The notes beneath the pieces were generated by a model. The model was not told the origin of the DNA and searched no databases. It saw nothing but the letters and a program-made list of their open reading frames with translations. Of a stretch of DNA of 64,000 bases, positions 25,101 to 37,100 are shown piece by piece. This DNA is from Sabellastarte sp. h YS-2021. Lineage: Eukaryota > Annelida > Polychaeta > Sabellida > Sabellidae. Both the position numbers and the translations under genes were made by a program. Where the stretch lies: the NCBI GenBank assembly GCA_964017235.1, contig OZ024936.1, positions 16,530,496 to 16,594,495 on the forward strand, in the 5' to 3' direction. The first letter of the stretch is position 1. Each line of letters opens with the position of its first letter.

Positions 25101-28100
25101 AATAAGGTTAGCAACTGCTGTAATTAAATTTAAAAACAAGGAAAGAAATGTTAGGTCACCCAGTTAAGGTAAATGTGTTAGACATGCTAAGAAATGTAAA
25201 ACTTGTAATCTAGGTTACATTATTGTATCTATGCTATAAACGAACAAACAGAATAGTACCAATTTCAAAAGCAACTTAGCTATGATGGTGATGTATCTCC
25301 CTGTCAAGTTTGAATTTGATTGGACAAAGCGTTTTCGAGTTAGAATCCGGAAACAGAAATGTTGATGGTCAAACAAACGGACAGAAAATGGACGGAATTA
25401 CACCAATGTCGAAAGGAACCTAGCTATGATGGTGATCTATCTCCCTGCCAAGTTTGAATTTGATTGGACAAAGCATTTTCGAGTTAGAGTCCGGAAACGG
25501 AAATGTTGACGGACAGACAGACGGACACATCAATCTAATAAGCATATTATTTACACGCAACCCGCCTAAAAATGAGTTTATGAGGGAGTATTATACTTAA
25601 ACACAAGTTAAAAAACTTTGTAAATACATGTACAGGCCGAGTTGAATTGAGTGTTGACTTCCAGAAAATGTTTTAAAGACCATTCTAAAATGGTACGCTG
25701 CGCAGTGACCTTGGACACGTCCTTTGCACAATGCTTGAACGGCGAATATAGAACGGTAAATAAAGCACGCTGTTGAAATCTCGTACATCGTCCCTTCGCG
25801 TACAAATGTAAACAAACGACTCGCGGTTAAAATATTCATAAAATTGTTATTTTTTGCTTGATTTTAATAAATAGCATATCGTTTTAAAGCTTACAACAAG
25901 GTGAAAGCATCTACAGTGACAATCTCCCAATATTTCTTTACAGATTCTGTGAAAATAGAGTAACAAATATCCTATATTTTTACAATAGATATCACTATGT
26001 ATGTGGTATTGATGGAACAGCCAACATGGCGTTGGATTTGTTTTGATTTTTGCGTAAGATTTACCATTTATTTTGACCAAATTATTAATATAACCATTTT
26101 AGAATAGGAATAAAAGACAAATTCTCGTGCTTTATGATGGTTTTAAACTATCGATCGGCTGTATTAAAGCACTTTAATATTCAGCCGCTTGATAGTTTAA
26201 AACCATCATAAAGCACTCGAATATGTCTTTTATTCCTATATTTAACCAATGTTATATGAATACACCAGAGAGATAGTTTCAAACTGACAGTCTTTTCAGT
26301 TTTCATAGAAATCTAACCAGGAATAAGGGAGTTGTTAAACATAGGTTCAAAATTATAGGTGGGGATTTTCCACTCCCCCGAATCAGTAACCCGGGTTCAT
26401 TGTCGGGGATTTTCCACCACCTGAAGAAAACACCTTGCAGAGAAGTGGAGATTTTCCATTCAACTGATCAATAACCCAAGATTACTGGTGGAGATTTAAT
26501 TGCCTGAGATTTGTCACTCACCTGAACAGTAAACATGGTTGATTGCCTTGGCATCCAGATAAGACAGTTCTACTCTCTGGCCAATAGTGCGCTGGTAATG
26601 CGGATCATTAGTTTCTATGACAAATCCAGGAGTATACCAGCTCTGTAAATACAAAATGTGGAATGGTTCTAAATGGGACCCAGTTTATAATAACAGAATA
26701 GATTTTCAAGGGAACCTAAATAAAAGACAACAGTGCTGATTGCATTCTTTGAAATAAGGATTCTTTATTAATGAGTTTCCTTATATGGGCTATAATGAAT
26801 GGCTGATTAATATCAGTTACTTATTTGATTTTAAACTATTCCTGGTATTGTATTTACAATTTGATGTTGAATCTGATTAGGGTCAAATTTCAAGTTTTAG
26901 TGTACAGCTACTAGTGCTGTGAGATCGCTTAGAATATCGGTTTCGAGGTTTGGTATCTGTACAAGCCAGCGAACTTCGGTCTAGTTCGATCTTCGAAATA
27001 ACGTTTTCAAAACCAGTGAAAATGCAGAAATCTCACATGAAATCTTGTCACTTGGTTCAAAATATAGCAAAAATATAAAATCCATGTATATCTTAAATAA
27101 ATTCCGCCATATTTTCAATAAAAAAAAACAGGTTTTATAGATTGGCAAAAATAGGATCCGCTGGGATGTGGTCTGATCTTTGTGATTTCTAAATGTTTTG
27201 CAAAGTCCGAATTTCAGACGTTTGAACCGAACTCCGAAATTGGGGCAGTAAACAAGCGAACTATCAAACTTCTTCAAACATCGTAGCAGCACTAACAGGC
27301 TACATCTGCAGATATTCCTGATAACAGGAATTCGATACATCGTAAGTTCCTAAAGAAAAATGCCTTTCTTAGGATCAGCTATTCCACATCTAGTCAACAG
27401 AAAATTCTCATTCAGGTTCACAGGGTTCCACTGTAAGTCCAACATATTAAGCACACAATGTGTATGCAATTTTGGCTCCCAATTACTGTAAAAATACATT
27501 GCATCTAGCAGGACCTGATGAGACAAATTCCGAGCAATACTTCTACAGAATTACCCCAAGCAAGGTACAGCTGACTAGAGCTATAAGAATTTGGCATTTT
27601 AAAACCCGCCATTTTCATAGAAATGTGAAGGTCCTTAACACATAGGCTTCTTGCCCATATATACCACATATTGAATTTGAATACTCTAGGTAAAACCAAT
27701 TTCACTTGTGACATCCTAAAGCAAATACATTCCAATGGCTTCATAAAGCTATCAATCTAGCAACAGGACCAAAGGCAATGCATTGGTAACTTTTGTCCAG
27801 ATATAATAGGAAAACTTCCCGAATGATATACACAGAAAAAATAAAACACGAATGAAGATAATATTATGCAAGTGCGTAGCACGAGTATTATGCTGTTAAT
27901 CTTCATGAGTGATATATTTTTTTCTGTATATGTCTAATGAGGGATGTTTTACTTTTATTATCCACTATTTTGTATGATTTGTAAGTTAAATAAAATCCAT
28001 ATTTAAAGAGAGAAGGTGACAATGGCTGACATATATACAGCGGCACCAGTGAACATAAAAACCTCGATATTTAACTTACGATTTCTCAGCCATTTCCGTT

Positions 28101-31100
28101 TGGATTTTGATACAACTCAAAAGAGCAGAATGGAAAATTTAATAAGTAAATTAAATTTTTATAAGTTAATACCTTACCTAGTGGACAGATGCATTTGTCC
28201 GGCGCCTTGCCGGTCATGCCAAACATTAGAAAAAAACGTCCTGAGCTGGGCTCTGGCCGGGACCGGTAGCGTCCTGTTCACTCGCCAGGTGGCTGTATAG
28301 TCTCGCTGCCGGTGTACTGCGCACGCGCAGCGCATGCGCTCTTCCTCTTTTTGTTGCCTACCGTAGGAAATCCCCTAGGGCTAAAAATAGCGGGGAAGGT
28401 AGGGAGGGAATCCCCCTGTCACTAGGTAAGGTATTAACTTATAAAAATTTAATTTACTTATTAAATTTTCCATTTTATTGCGTTAATACATCTTACCTAG
28501 TGGACAGATGCAGAATAACTACCCAGTGGAAGGAGGGTAGCCAAGAGGGGAATTCCTCAGAACTCCAAACCATGTATAAGAAGGTGGATCCGGAATGATT
28601 AGAAACCAAATACCTCGGATCACACCTACTGCCCCCCCCCCCCCCCCCCCCCTGTCTTTTCTCAAAAGTCCAGTACTGGCTCGCTAGGAGTACAACAGGA
28701 CTGAGGAGGGTAAAAGTTCTGACTAACGAGGAAGAACAGGACCTATAAGACTATCTCATCAAGCCATTAGCCCCACTTTGGATCGCGGCAGACTAAGGAC
28801 CCAGGATAGTGGAAGAAAGTTTTTTTTTTTTTTTTTTTTTATATAATACACAGTATATACATATGTACAAGCCCGAGGATAAAGGAGCTATTGTGTATCC
28901 TGAATCTGTTGGGCTGCCACCACCGGGCCCAAATGATACAACTCAGAATCTGCCCAGGCCAAGTCTTTCAGGTAAAACTGGGTAAATGTATTATGAGCCT
29001 TCCAGTGACAAGCAGAAAGGATCTGATCTAGAGAAATTCCTCCCTGAAAGGCCCTAGAGGCTGCGAAAGCCCGGACATCGTGGGCTCTGACTTGATGGAA
29101 ATCCTGAGCTTTCTGGTCCGAAAGTTGATAACACAACAGTACCATCTGTTTAACCCAGGAGGAAATGGTGGCCGGGTCAATGTCCTTCTGAAAATCTGTC
29201 TTGAAAGGCACAAAGACCAGTTCCTTTCCCTGACGGGAATCCTTGGTCCGGTCCAGGTAGTAACGTAAAGCCCGTACTGGGCACAGAGACCTGTCCCCAG
29301 ACAAGGACTTATCCAACGTTGGAGCTAGAGCTGGGATGACTACTGGAGCCACTGAAGAGGGTCCATCCCGAGCCAGCTGGTTTTTGGAGAGGAAACTGGG
29401 AGATGGGTACAAGGAAACTTTACTCCAGTCCTCTTGGTGCCTAATATCTTAGCTAACCAGGCATGGATTTCGCTTCTTCTTTTGCCTGACCCCAGGGCCA
29501 AAAGGAAAACCGTCTTAAAGGTCAGATGCTTCAGAGAAGCCTTCCGTAGAGGCTCGAAGGGAGCCTTGGTAAGCTGATGGAGCACTAGCGAAAGGTTCCA
29601 GGAAGGGACCCCTCTTCGACCTTTCGGTTTGTCCCTATGAAAACTGTCTAACAGGCGGGTAAGATTTTCATCTGAGCTTATATTGAGTTTGTCATTACCC
29701 ACCATATCTGCGATGGCTGTCCTATAACCATCAATGGTGCTGGGTTGCAGATTCCTCTCTTTGAAGAGGTAAAGGAGAAAATCCGCAATATGATTCACAG
29801 AGGGTGACCTGAAGTCCACCTTGTTCGATTTACACCACTTGACAAATATGGTCCACTTTGACTTGTACACAGCTCTGGTTGACCCCCTCTGAGGAGCCTC
29901 AATTCGTGCTGCCACCTCTTCAGAGAAGCCGTGTTTCCTGATGGTAGAGCTTCTAGGAGCCAAGCATGAAGATTGAGATTCTGAAGGTTCCGGTGAACTA
30001 GCCCGTTGAAAGGCTGAGTCACTAGGTCCCTTGTTAGAGGAAGGGTGAAGGGGATCTGAACGGATAGGTCCACCAGGTCCCAAAACCAAGGCATGTTTGG
30101 CCAACCTGGGGCAATCAGAATCATCCTGTGACAACCCTGATCCCTTATCTTCGAAACTACCTGAGGGAGCAGGGAGACTGGAGGGAATGCATAAGCGTTC
30201 AGATGCTCCCAGGACAAGCTCAGGGCGTCTACTGCCCAGGCTGCCTGATCCGGGACCGGTGACACAAACCGGGGCAGTTTGTGATTGAACCTGGTCGCAA
30301 ACAAGTCCACTAGCAGTGGGGGCCACCTGGAACACAACTGACTGAAAACCTGAGGGGAGAGAGACCATTCGGTCTGAATCACTTGATTGTGCCGAGAGAG
30401 CTTGTCGGCTATCACATTTAAGCGACCCGGAATGTGTCTTGCCCTTAGCGTTATGCCCCTGTGATGGCACCAGGACAGGAGTCTCCAAAGGAGGGCACAG
30501 AGAGAGCCTGACCTCATACCCCCCTGTTTGTTCATGTAAGAGACCACCGTGGTATTGTCCGTTGCCACAAGAACAATCTGATCCTTGCACAGATGCTCTA
30601 ACTGTCGTAAGGCCAGAAGGACTGCTTTTATCTCGAGAAAATTTATATGAAGGCGACCTTCGAGAGGGGACCAAACGCCTCTTGCAGTGAAGTCTCCTAA
30701 GTGTGCGCCCCAACCTTCGTTTGAGGCGTCTGTAAATAGTTGAACGGCGTGCTGAAGAGGGTGCAGAGGTTGCCCTTTCAGAACATTGTTTTCGTCCAAC
30801 CACCAGTCCAAGTGAGGGTGGAGAGATTGAGGGACTGGGATCACCTTTTCCAAAACTTCTGGGACATGCCAGTTCCTCTTGAGGTGCCATTGCAAAGGTC
30901 TCATGTGAAGTCGACCTGAGGAGACCTGCTTCTCCGTGGCTGTCAAGAGACCTATTAGAGACATGAACTGACGGACGGTACACCTGGGAAGGCTCTTTAT
31001 GAAACTCAACTTCTCTTGAAGGGCTTGCCAACGGTCCTGAGTGGGTAATACCCGACCGGAGATCAGGTCGAACCGGTAACCTACAAAATTGAAGACCTGT

Positions 31101-34100
31101 GTGGGAACCAACTCAGACTTGGTCATATTCACTACCCAACCTAATTCTCGACATAGGTCCAAGAGGATCTGGGTATGCTGTAGGCAGATTTCCGGGGAAG
31201 GGGCTCTCAGCAACCAGTCGTCTAGGTACTGGTGGATCCTGATACCCCTTGCCTGAACCATCAGCTTCACCTCCTTGACTATTTTGGTAAACTCCAGTGG
31301 AGCCGTGGCCAAACCGAAGGGTAGGGCTGTGAACTGGAAAGTTTGCTGAAACAGGAAGAACCTGAGATACTTTCTTGATCTTGGGGCTATGGGGATGTGG
31401 AAGTAAGCGTCGCTGAAGTCCAGCGAAGTGACCGACTCCCCCGTCTTCAAGGATAAGCGGATTGTTTTCGGAGTTTCCATCTTGAATGTGCTGGTACTGA
31501 GAAAGAGATTCAAACGACTTAAGTCTAAGATTGGTCTCCATTTGCCGTTTGGTTTGGGAACCAGGAACAGGCGGTTGTAAAAGGCCAGGGACGACTTCAC
31601 CACTACCTTTTCTACTACCAACTTTCGCATGAGACTTACAAGAGCCTCTTTGAGATGCATGTTTTTGGATGGGTTTGCATAACCACTTTGAACCACTGGG
31701 AACCTGGTTAGAACCGGTCTTTGTTTGAAGGGCAAGGTGTAACCCCGTTTTAGGATAGAGACTACCCGGGGATTTGAACCCATGGCTTGCCAAACTTGCC
31801 AAAATTCCTGAAGTCTGCCCCCTACATTCTGTTCGGAGACAGCACTGGGGACACTGGGAACAACAGGGGCAAAAACACAAGGATCTACACAAAATACACT
31901 TTTGACTGACTTTATTTTGTTCAGACAATTGCCGGGGCTTACTCCTTTCTTTTGCGGATGCCCGTGTGAAAGAACAGAACGAACAGGACTGACAACAGGA
32001 CAATACACAGCCAGACGATTCTTGGTTTTGAACAATGGAACACTGTTTACTGTCTGAAAATTGTCTAAGCTTAGATTTGCAGACACACTTTTGTCCTGAC
32101 ACTGAGGGTCCAACTGAATCTGATGTACTAATTTGACTGTTGGACCACCTAGATAATTGTCATTTATATGGCTTAAAGGACTGCCCTTTAGAAAAACGGG
32201 GGTTAGAACCCCGACCACGTCCCCTTCCTCTGGAACGATTTCGGCCAAACTGTCTCCATGGCTGACTTTGCTGTTGAGAGGATTGGTCAGTGGAAGATGT
32301 TTGTTTCCTATCCTTACGGTTGTAAGGCTTATATCTTTGCGTACCCTTCCAACTTGCGTGCTGAGTAGCACCCGGTCCGGGCCTCTGAGCAATGCTACTA
32401 GCTTCAAACTTTTGGATATCCTGCTCTGCAGACATGATGGCTGCATCAGGGAAGAGACCGTAGCCAAACAAGGGAGCATTCTGCAGCAAATTCATAGTAT
32501 CCTGTTTAACGCCCTGCTTCACAAAATCAAGATATGAGTCTCTCCTTAACAGAACTAGATTGGCCATATTCACAAACAAACTGTCCGCCAAATGCTGAAG
32601 AGACGTGCCCATGGCCACCGACACTTTTTGATGAAAGGCCATGAGGTCACGCAGGTCATTCAAAGCATTGGCCACGTCCTTTGAACACTTTCCTTTGCCA
32701 AGACGAGAGGACAACAGAGTAATATTCTGTGACATCTTCTCCTGAAGTTCGGTGGAACAGCGACTGAAGCCTGCCGCATGATTGATGATATAACTGTCTT
32801 CACGTGCGGCACGCTCCCACCTGCGCAGGGATTCTTGGGCAATAGGCCTGGAGGGAGGGCCTGTGGACGGGTAAGCAGAGGCACGAGTTATCCTTGGGAA
32901 ATGTGAATTAACCTTGGCCTCAGTGTTTCTCCAGTTGAAAACAGAATGACCAGGACGATGTGGCCCGTCAGACTTAATCAGGTGCATCTTGTACCATTTC
33001 TCCTGTGACTTTGGCACCTTGATGAACTGGTCACGTCTCAAACCTGCGGAATCTTGTGAGCGAGAGGGGTAACCCTCTGCGATAGTGAGATTTAACCTTT
33101 CCAACTTCTGGCACAACCAGTCGTCAGGGGGCATGGCTACTGAGATGCGTGTGGGCTTTCTTGGGTTCTTCCCTTTCCAAGGGTTATTTGACTTGTCCGG
33201 TTCTGAAAAGTCTGTTTCAAAGGCCGGAATGTGGTGCCAACCCATAAACGCTCTCACAGAAGGTACCGTCTCCCTGTAAGACATATCTTCAGTCTGTTCC
33301 GGTGGATCTGCAACATCAGAAAAATGACCGTCCTCAGAACCGGAAGCAGACCGGTCCAAATCATCGTCAGATACTTGTTCATACTGTTCTTGAGGAAATG
33401 CACAGGCACTGGCACTGGTAAAATCAAGACTGGTATCCTGTTCCGGTGGAGCCATTGGAGTGGAAGATGCAGACTGGAAAAGAGAACCGGAAGACTTTTT
33501 CAAATCCTGACTCTGGCTAGACCTGTCCCCTTTAGGAACAACTGACTGATGGGCAGACTCCAGACCGGAGCTGGCACCAGGCAAAGGGGAAGAAGAAGGA
33601 GCTTTAGTTTTAGACCTTGACACCGGTGAGGGGGACTGGTCACGACTTTTCTCTGGTTTGGAAACATCTTTGCTGCTCTTAGATTTAGATGAAGATTTGG
33701 AGTCACTTTTATCAGAATGTTTGTCTTTTCTGGATTTGTGCGATTTCTTCTTATCTTTGGCATCTACCGGGGTAGCAGCAAGTGGAGCCTCAACAGCTAC
33801 CGGTACCTTCACCGGACTGGTGGGACGGGTAGCTGGAGCTAAGAAGGGGTTATCAGAAATGAGATTCTGAGTGTCGACCGGCTTGACTGAAGATACAGGA
33901 GTGGAAAACACGTTACCTCTAGAAAGAAGTGCCTCCATCCTAGCAAATTGCTCTGACCATTTATCTGCAATGGCTGTTAACTGGTCTGAGGTAACAAAAC
34001 TAGCCGTCTGTTGAGATGAAGAAGGTGGAGTAGAAGGGGGGTTAGCAGAAGACTGAGCCTGTTGGCCAGAAGGAGATTGAAAAGTTGGTTCACTATCCAT

Positions 34101-37100
34101 ACTTTCAACCGGTTGTAAAACAGTAACTTCCTTTGGGGAAACTAACAACCCTGCTTTCTTGTCTCTTCTAATTTTATAAATTGGAGTGGACAACATATCC
34201 TTCTGGGCCGGTGTAAAGCCATCACAAATCTTACACGGCTTGTCCTTCACACAATTGTCTTCCCCTATAAGCTTTTCGCGGCACCGCGCACATTTGTCAT
34301 GTAAGTCGAAAAGAGCCATAACATGGCCACAGGAACCCCTTCTTTGTCCCTTCTTATCGCCCGGAGATGCCATGACACTTCTTACACACAACTAACACAA
34401 ATATTTTAAACAAAGAGCTTGAGAAGAAGTATATAAATTAATTTTTAAAAGTTTCTCTTAAATCCCAAGCGTTCTTCATGCGCCAAACAAAAAGAGGAAG
34501 AGCGCGTGCGCAGTACACCGGCAGGGAGACTATACAGACACCTGGCGAGTGAACAGGACGCTACCGGTCCCGGCCAGAGAACAGCTCAGGATGTTTTTTT
34601 CTAATGTTTGGCGTGACCGGCAAGGCGCCGGACAAATGCATCTGTCCACTAGGTAAGATGTATTAACGCAATAAAAGCGCTGTTTCAAAACGTTTCTAAT
34701 GATATATAATACATATTTGTGGGTTACATAGTTTCTGAGATATTAGTGAAAAACTGGAAGTTATTGACACTAACGGTCCATGGTATGGAGGTACCTTTGT
34801 ATATGAATAAGATATATACCCGCTCCGTATATCCCCCTATATGGATCAAATACGGCTTGCTTTAGATAACAAATAATTACACCACACACTCACCAGTCCT
34901 GCTCTGCCTGGGTAGTGCATGAGCGAGGTGTAGTCATACTGGAAGCCGAGAGAAGTGACCAGCGAGTAAGGGTAGAAGTTGGACTCGTAGCCGTTGGGAA
35001 TCTTGTCCTCGTTGATGGTGATGTAGTCGTTGCTATCACTGCGCTGGTGTTCGTGGATGAAACCCAGAGCATGTGCAATTTCATGCATCACAACTACCTA
35101 TAGGAGTTTAAAGCATACTAAATAAATAAGACAATATTGGGTTTTTTTCATAAGCTAAAGAATATATATTGGCTTTGATATAAAAGAAACCCATATGCTC
35201 TCACTTCTAGAGATCACATTTTTTTTTTTTTAAACAGATTCTGAATTGTGCACTACTCTTGTTTCTTATTGCTTTGAAGCTCGTGGATGTAAACCGAAAT
35301 AAATTTAGCTTTATTTTCAGCCAAGTTAAACATATTGGAAGGAATTAAGTTACAGCATTCTCATAAAATGGACATAATGTTGCTTTTGTCACCATAGAGA
35401 TTGCTTGAGATTCCCCCTCACTCAATCTCTATGTCACCATTTCCCCATTACTCCCTGTAGAAATAATTCAAAGTCATTCACTTTATATTCACTGCAAATG
35501 AAGTTTATTAACTTCAAAATATCTCACGAAAATGTCTTTGAAAAATATGTGTATCTATGGTTAAATATCAGTGGTGTAAGCATATCAAATACCAGAATTT
35601 ATTCGGTTTCAAAGAAAAATTGGTTTCCTTGACCGGAACTGGTTCAATTACTAAACCTTCTTAAAATCATACACAATACAAACCAGCTCTATACTGACCT
35701 TATTGCAGTAGTAACTCAGAAAAACAGGCTGTTTGTTCAGAGTTTTTCCAAGATAAGACTTGCATCTGGAAGACAAAAGAAAACCAATAAAATAGTTTAA
35801 ATTTCATTGTAACATGATACGGCTGTGTCCTCGATTCTGATTGGTTAAGAACCCCCCAGTAAAATTCCTTGTATACTTGCTGGTCAAAAGTAGGCTATTC
35901 CATCTACCAAACATACGTGCACATACGACCTGGTCACAGACAAAAATCAACTAATTTGCAAGGGACACTAAAGCTACATGTGCGATTTTATAACAGAATG
36001 TCAAGGTAGTAGGGACCCCACAATGAAAATTGGCACCAGCTGGTACCGATTGTACAGAGTATTCTGACTAGGGTCAGCATCATAGCTCGCAATATCATGG
36101 ATCTTTCAAGGTGTATTATTAATGGATGATATCGAGGAGTTCCGTTAATAGTACAATAATGTAATTTTATAGGGCAATATGCTGTAGAAATGGACCGCCA
36201 TCAATGACTACCAGCCTGACATATCCATTAGTGCCCGAGGCTTGCCGTATTGTATTAATAGTACAATAATGTAATTTTATAGGGCAATATGCTGTAGAAA
36301 TGGACCGCCATCAATGATTATCAGCCTGACACATCCATTAGTGCCCGAGGCTTGCCGTATTGTATTAATAGTACAATAATGTAATTTTATAGGGCAATAT
36401 GCTGTAGAAATGGACCGCCATCAATGATTATCAGCCTGACACATCCATTAGTGCCCGAGGCTTGCCGTATTGTATTAATAGTACAATAATGTAATTTTAT
36501 AGGGCAATATGCTGTAGAAATGGACCGCCATCAATGATTATCAGCCTGACACATCCATTAGTGCCCGAGGCTTGCCAAGGGCACTAATGGATGTGAAAGG
36601 CTGATAATCATTGATGAAGGTCCATTTTTACAGCATATTGCACATAAAAATTACATTATTACTATTATTACTAGCCGAGTTTCATATAACTGGACGTTGT
36701 ACTATTCAAATATAATGTTGTGACATCATATAACTAGAGGCTGATAAAAATACGTCACCATGAAGTTTTGTTTTGAAGTGTATTTTGTATGTTTTTCTTG
36801 CCGTAAACAAGAACCATTTTTTCACAATAATCAGTTAAACCCACTAACAAATTCTTTATAACATTGGAAAGATATAATTTCAATGCTTTTTTCGTTTTTG
36901 TTGGGTTTAAATCCGTGCAGTAATAAGTGTGACATTGCATGTTAAAAATTTCAAGTGAGAGTACAATTTTTGTAAACAAATACTTGGTGACGTCAGAACC
37001 CAGTCAATAATGCTCATTATTGGACCACGGACTGGCTAGCCGTAAAATACTGTGTTTTTATAGACTCGATTCTGCACTGTTAATCCCCTAGTAACGCACG

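Larger units (their letters stand above)
28131..34676 (-). mobile_element. DIRS retrotransposon, copy C (nearly intact, 6.5 kb)
   Basis: Complete DIRS architecture on the minus strand: 5' inverted terminal repeat, intact gag of 737 codons, readthrough-type stop, Cys-rich extension, open polymerase frame, tyrosine recombinase broken by a single 1-base indel, polypurine tract, internal complementary region and 3' inverted terminal repeat. Ends TGGAAAATTT and CGCAATAAAA are confirmed by the internal region. No target duplication. It lies in the astacin intron between exons 6 and 7, sense to the gene. Of the copies here it is the youngest-looking. Confidence 0.94.

Noticed and set aside
32160..32162. 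TGA at the gag end as a selenocysteine codon
   Set aside because: No SECIS-like structure was recognised and the TGA sits at the RG-rich Gag end, not in a redox motif. The CARYYA context favours ordinary readthrough.
36140..36580. Evenly spaced repeats as a CRISPR array
   Set aside because: Units are contiguous without unique spacers, and the window is eukaryotic.
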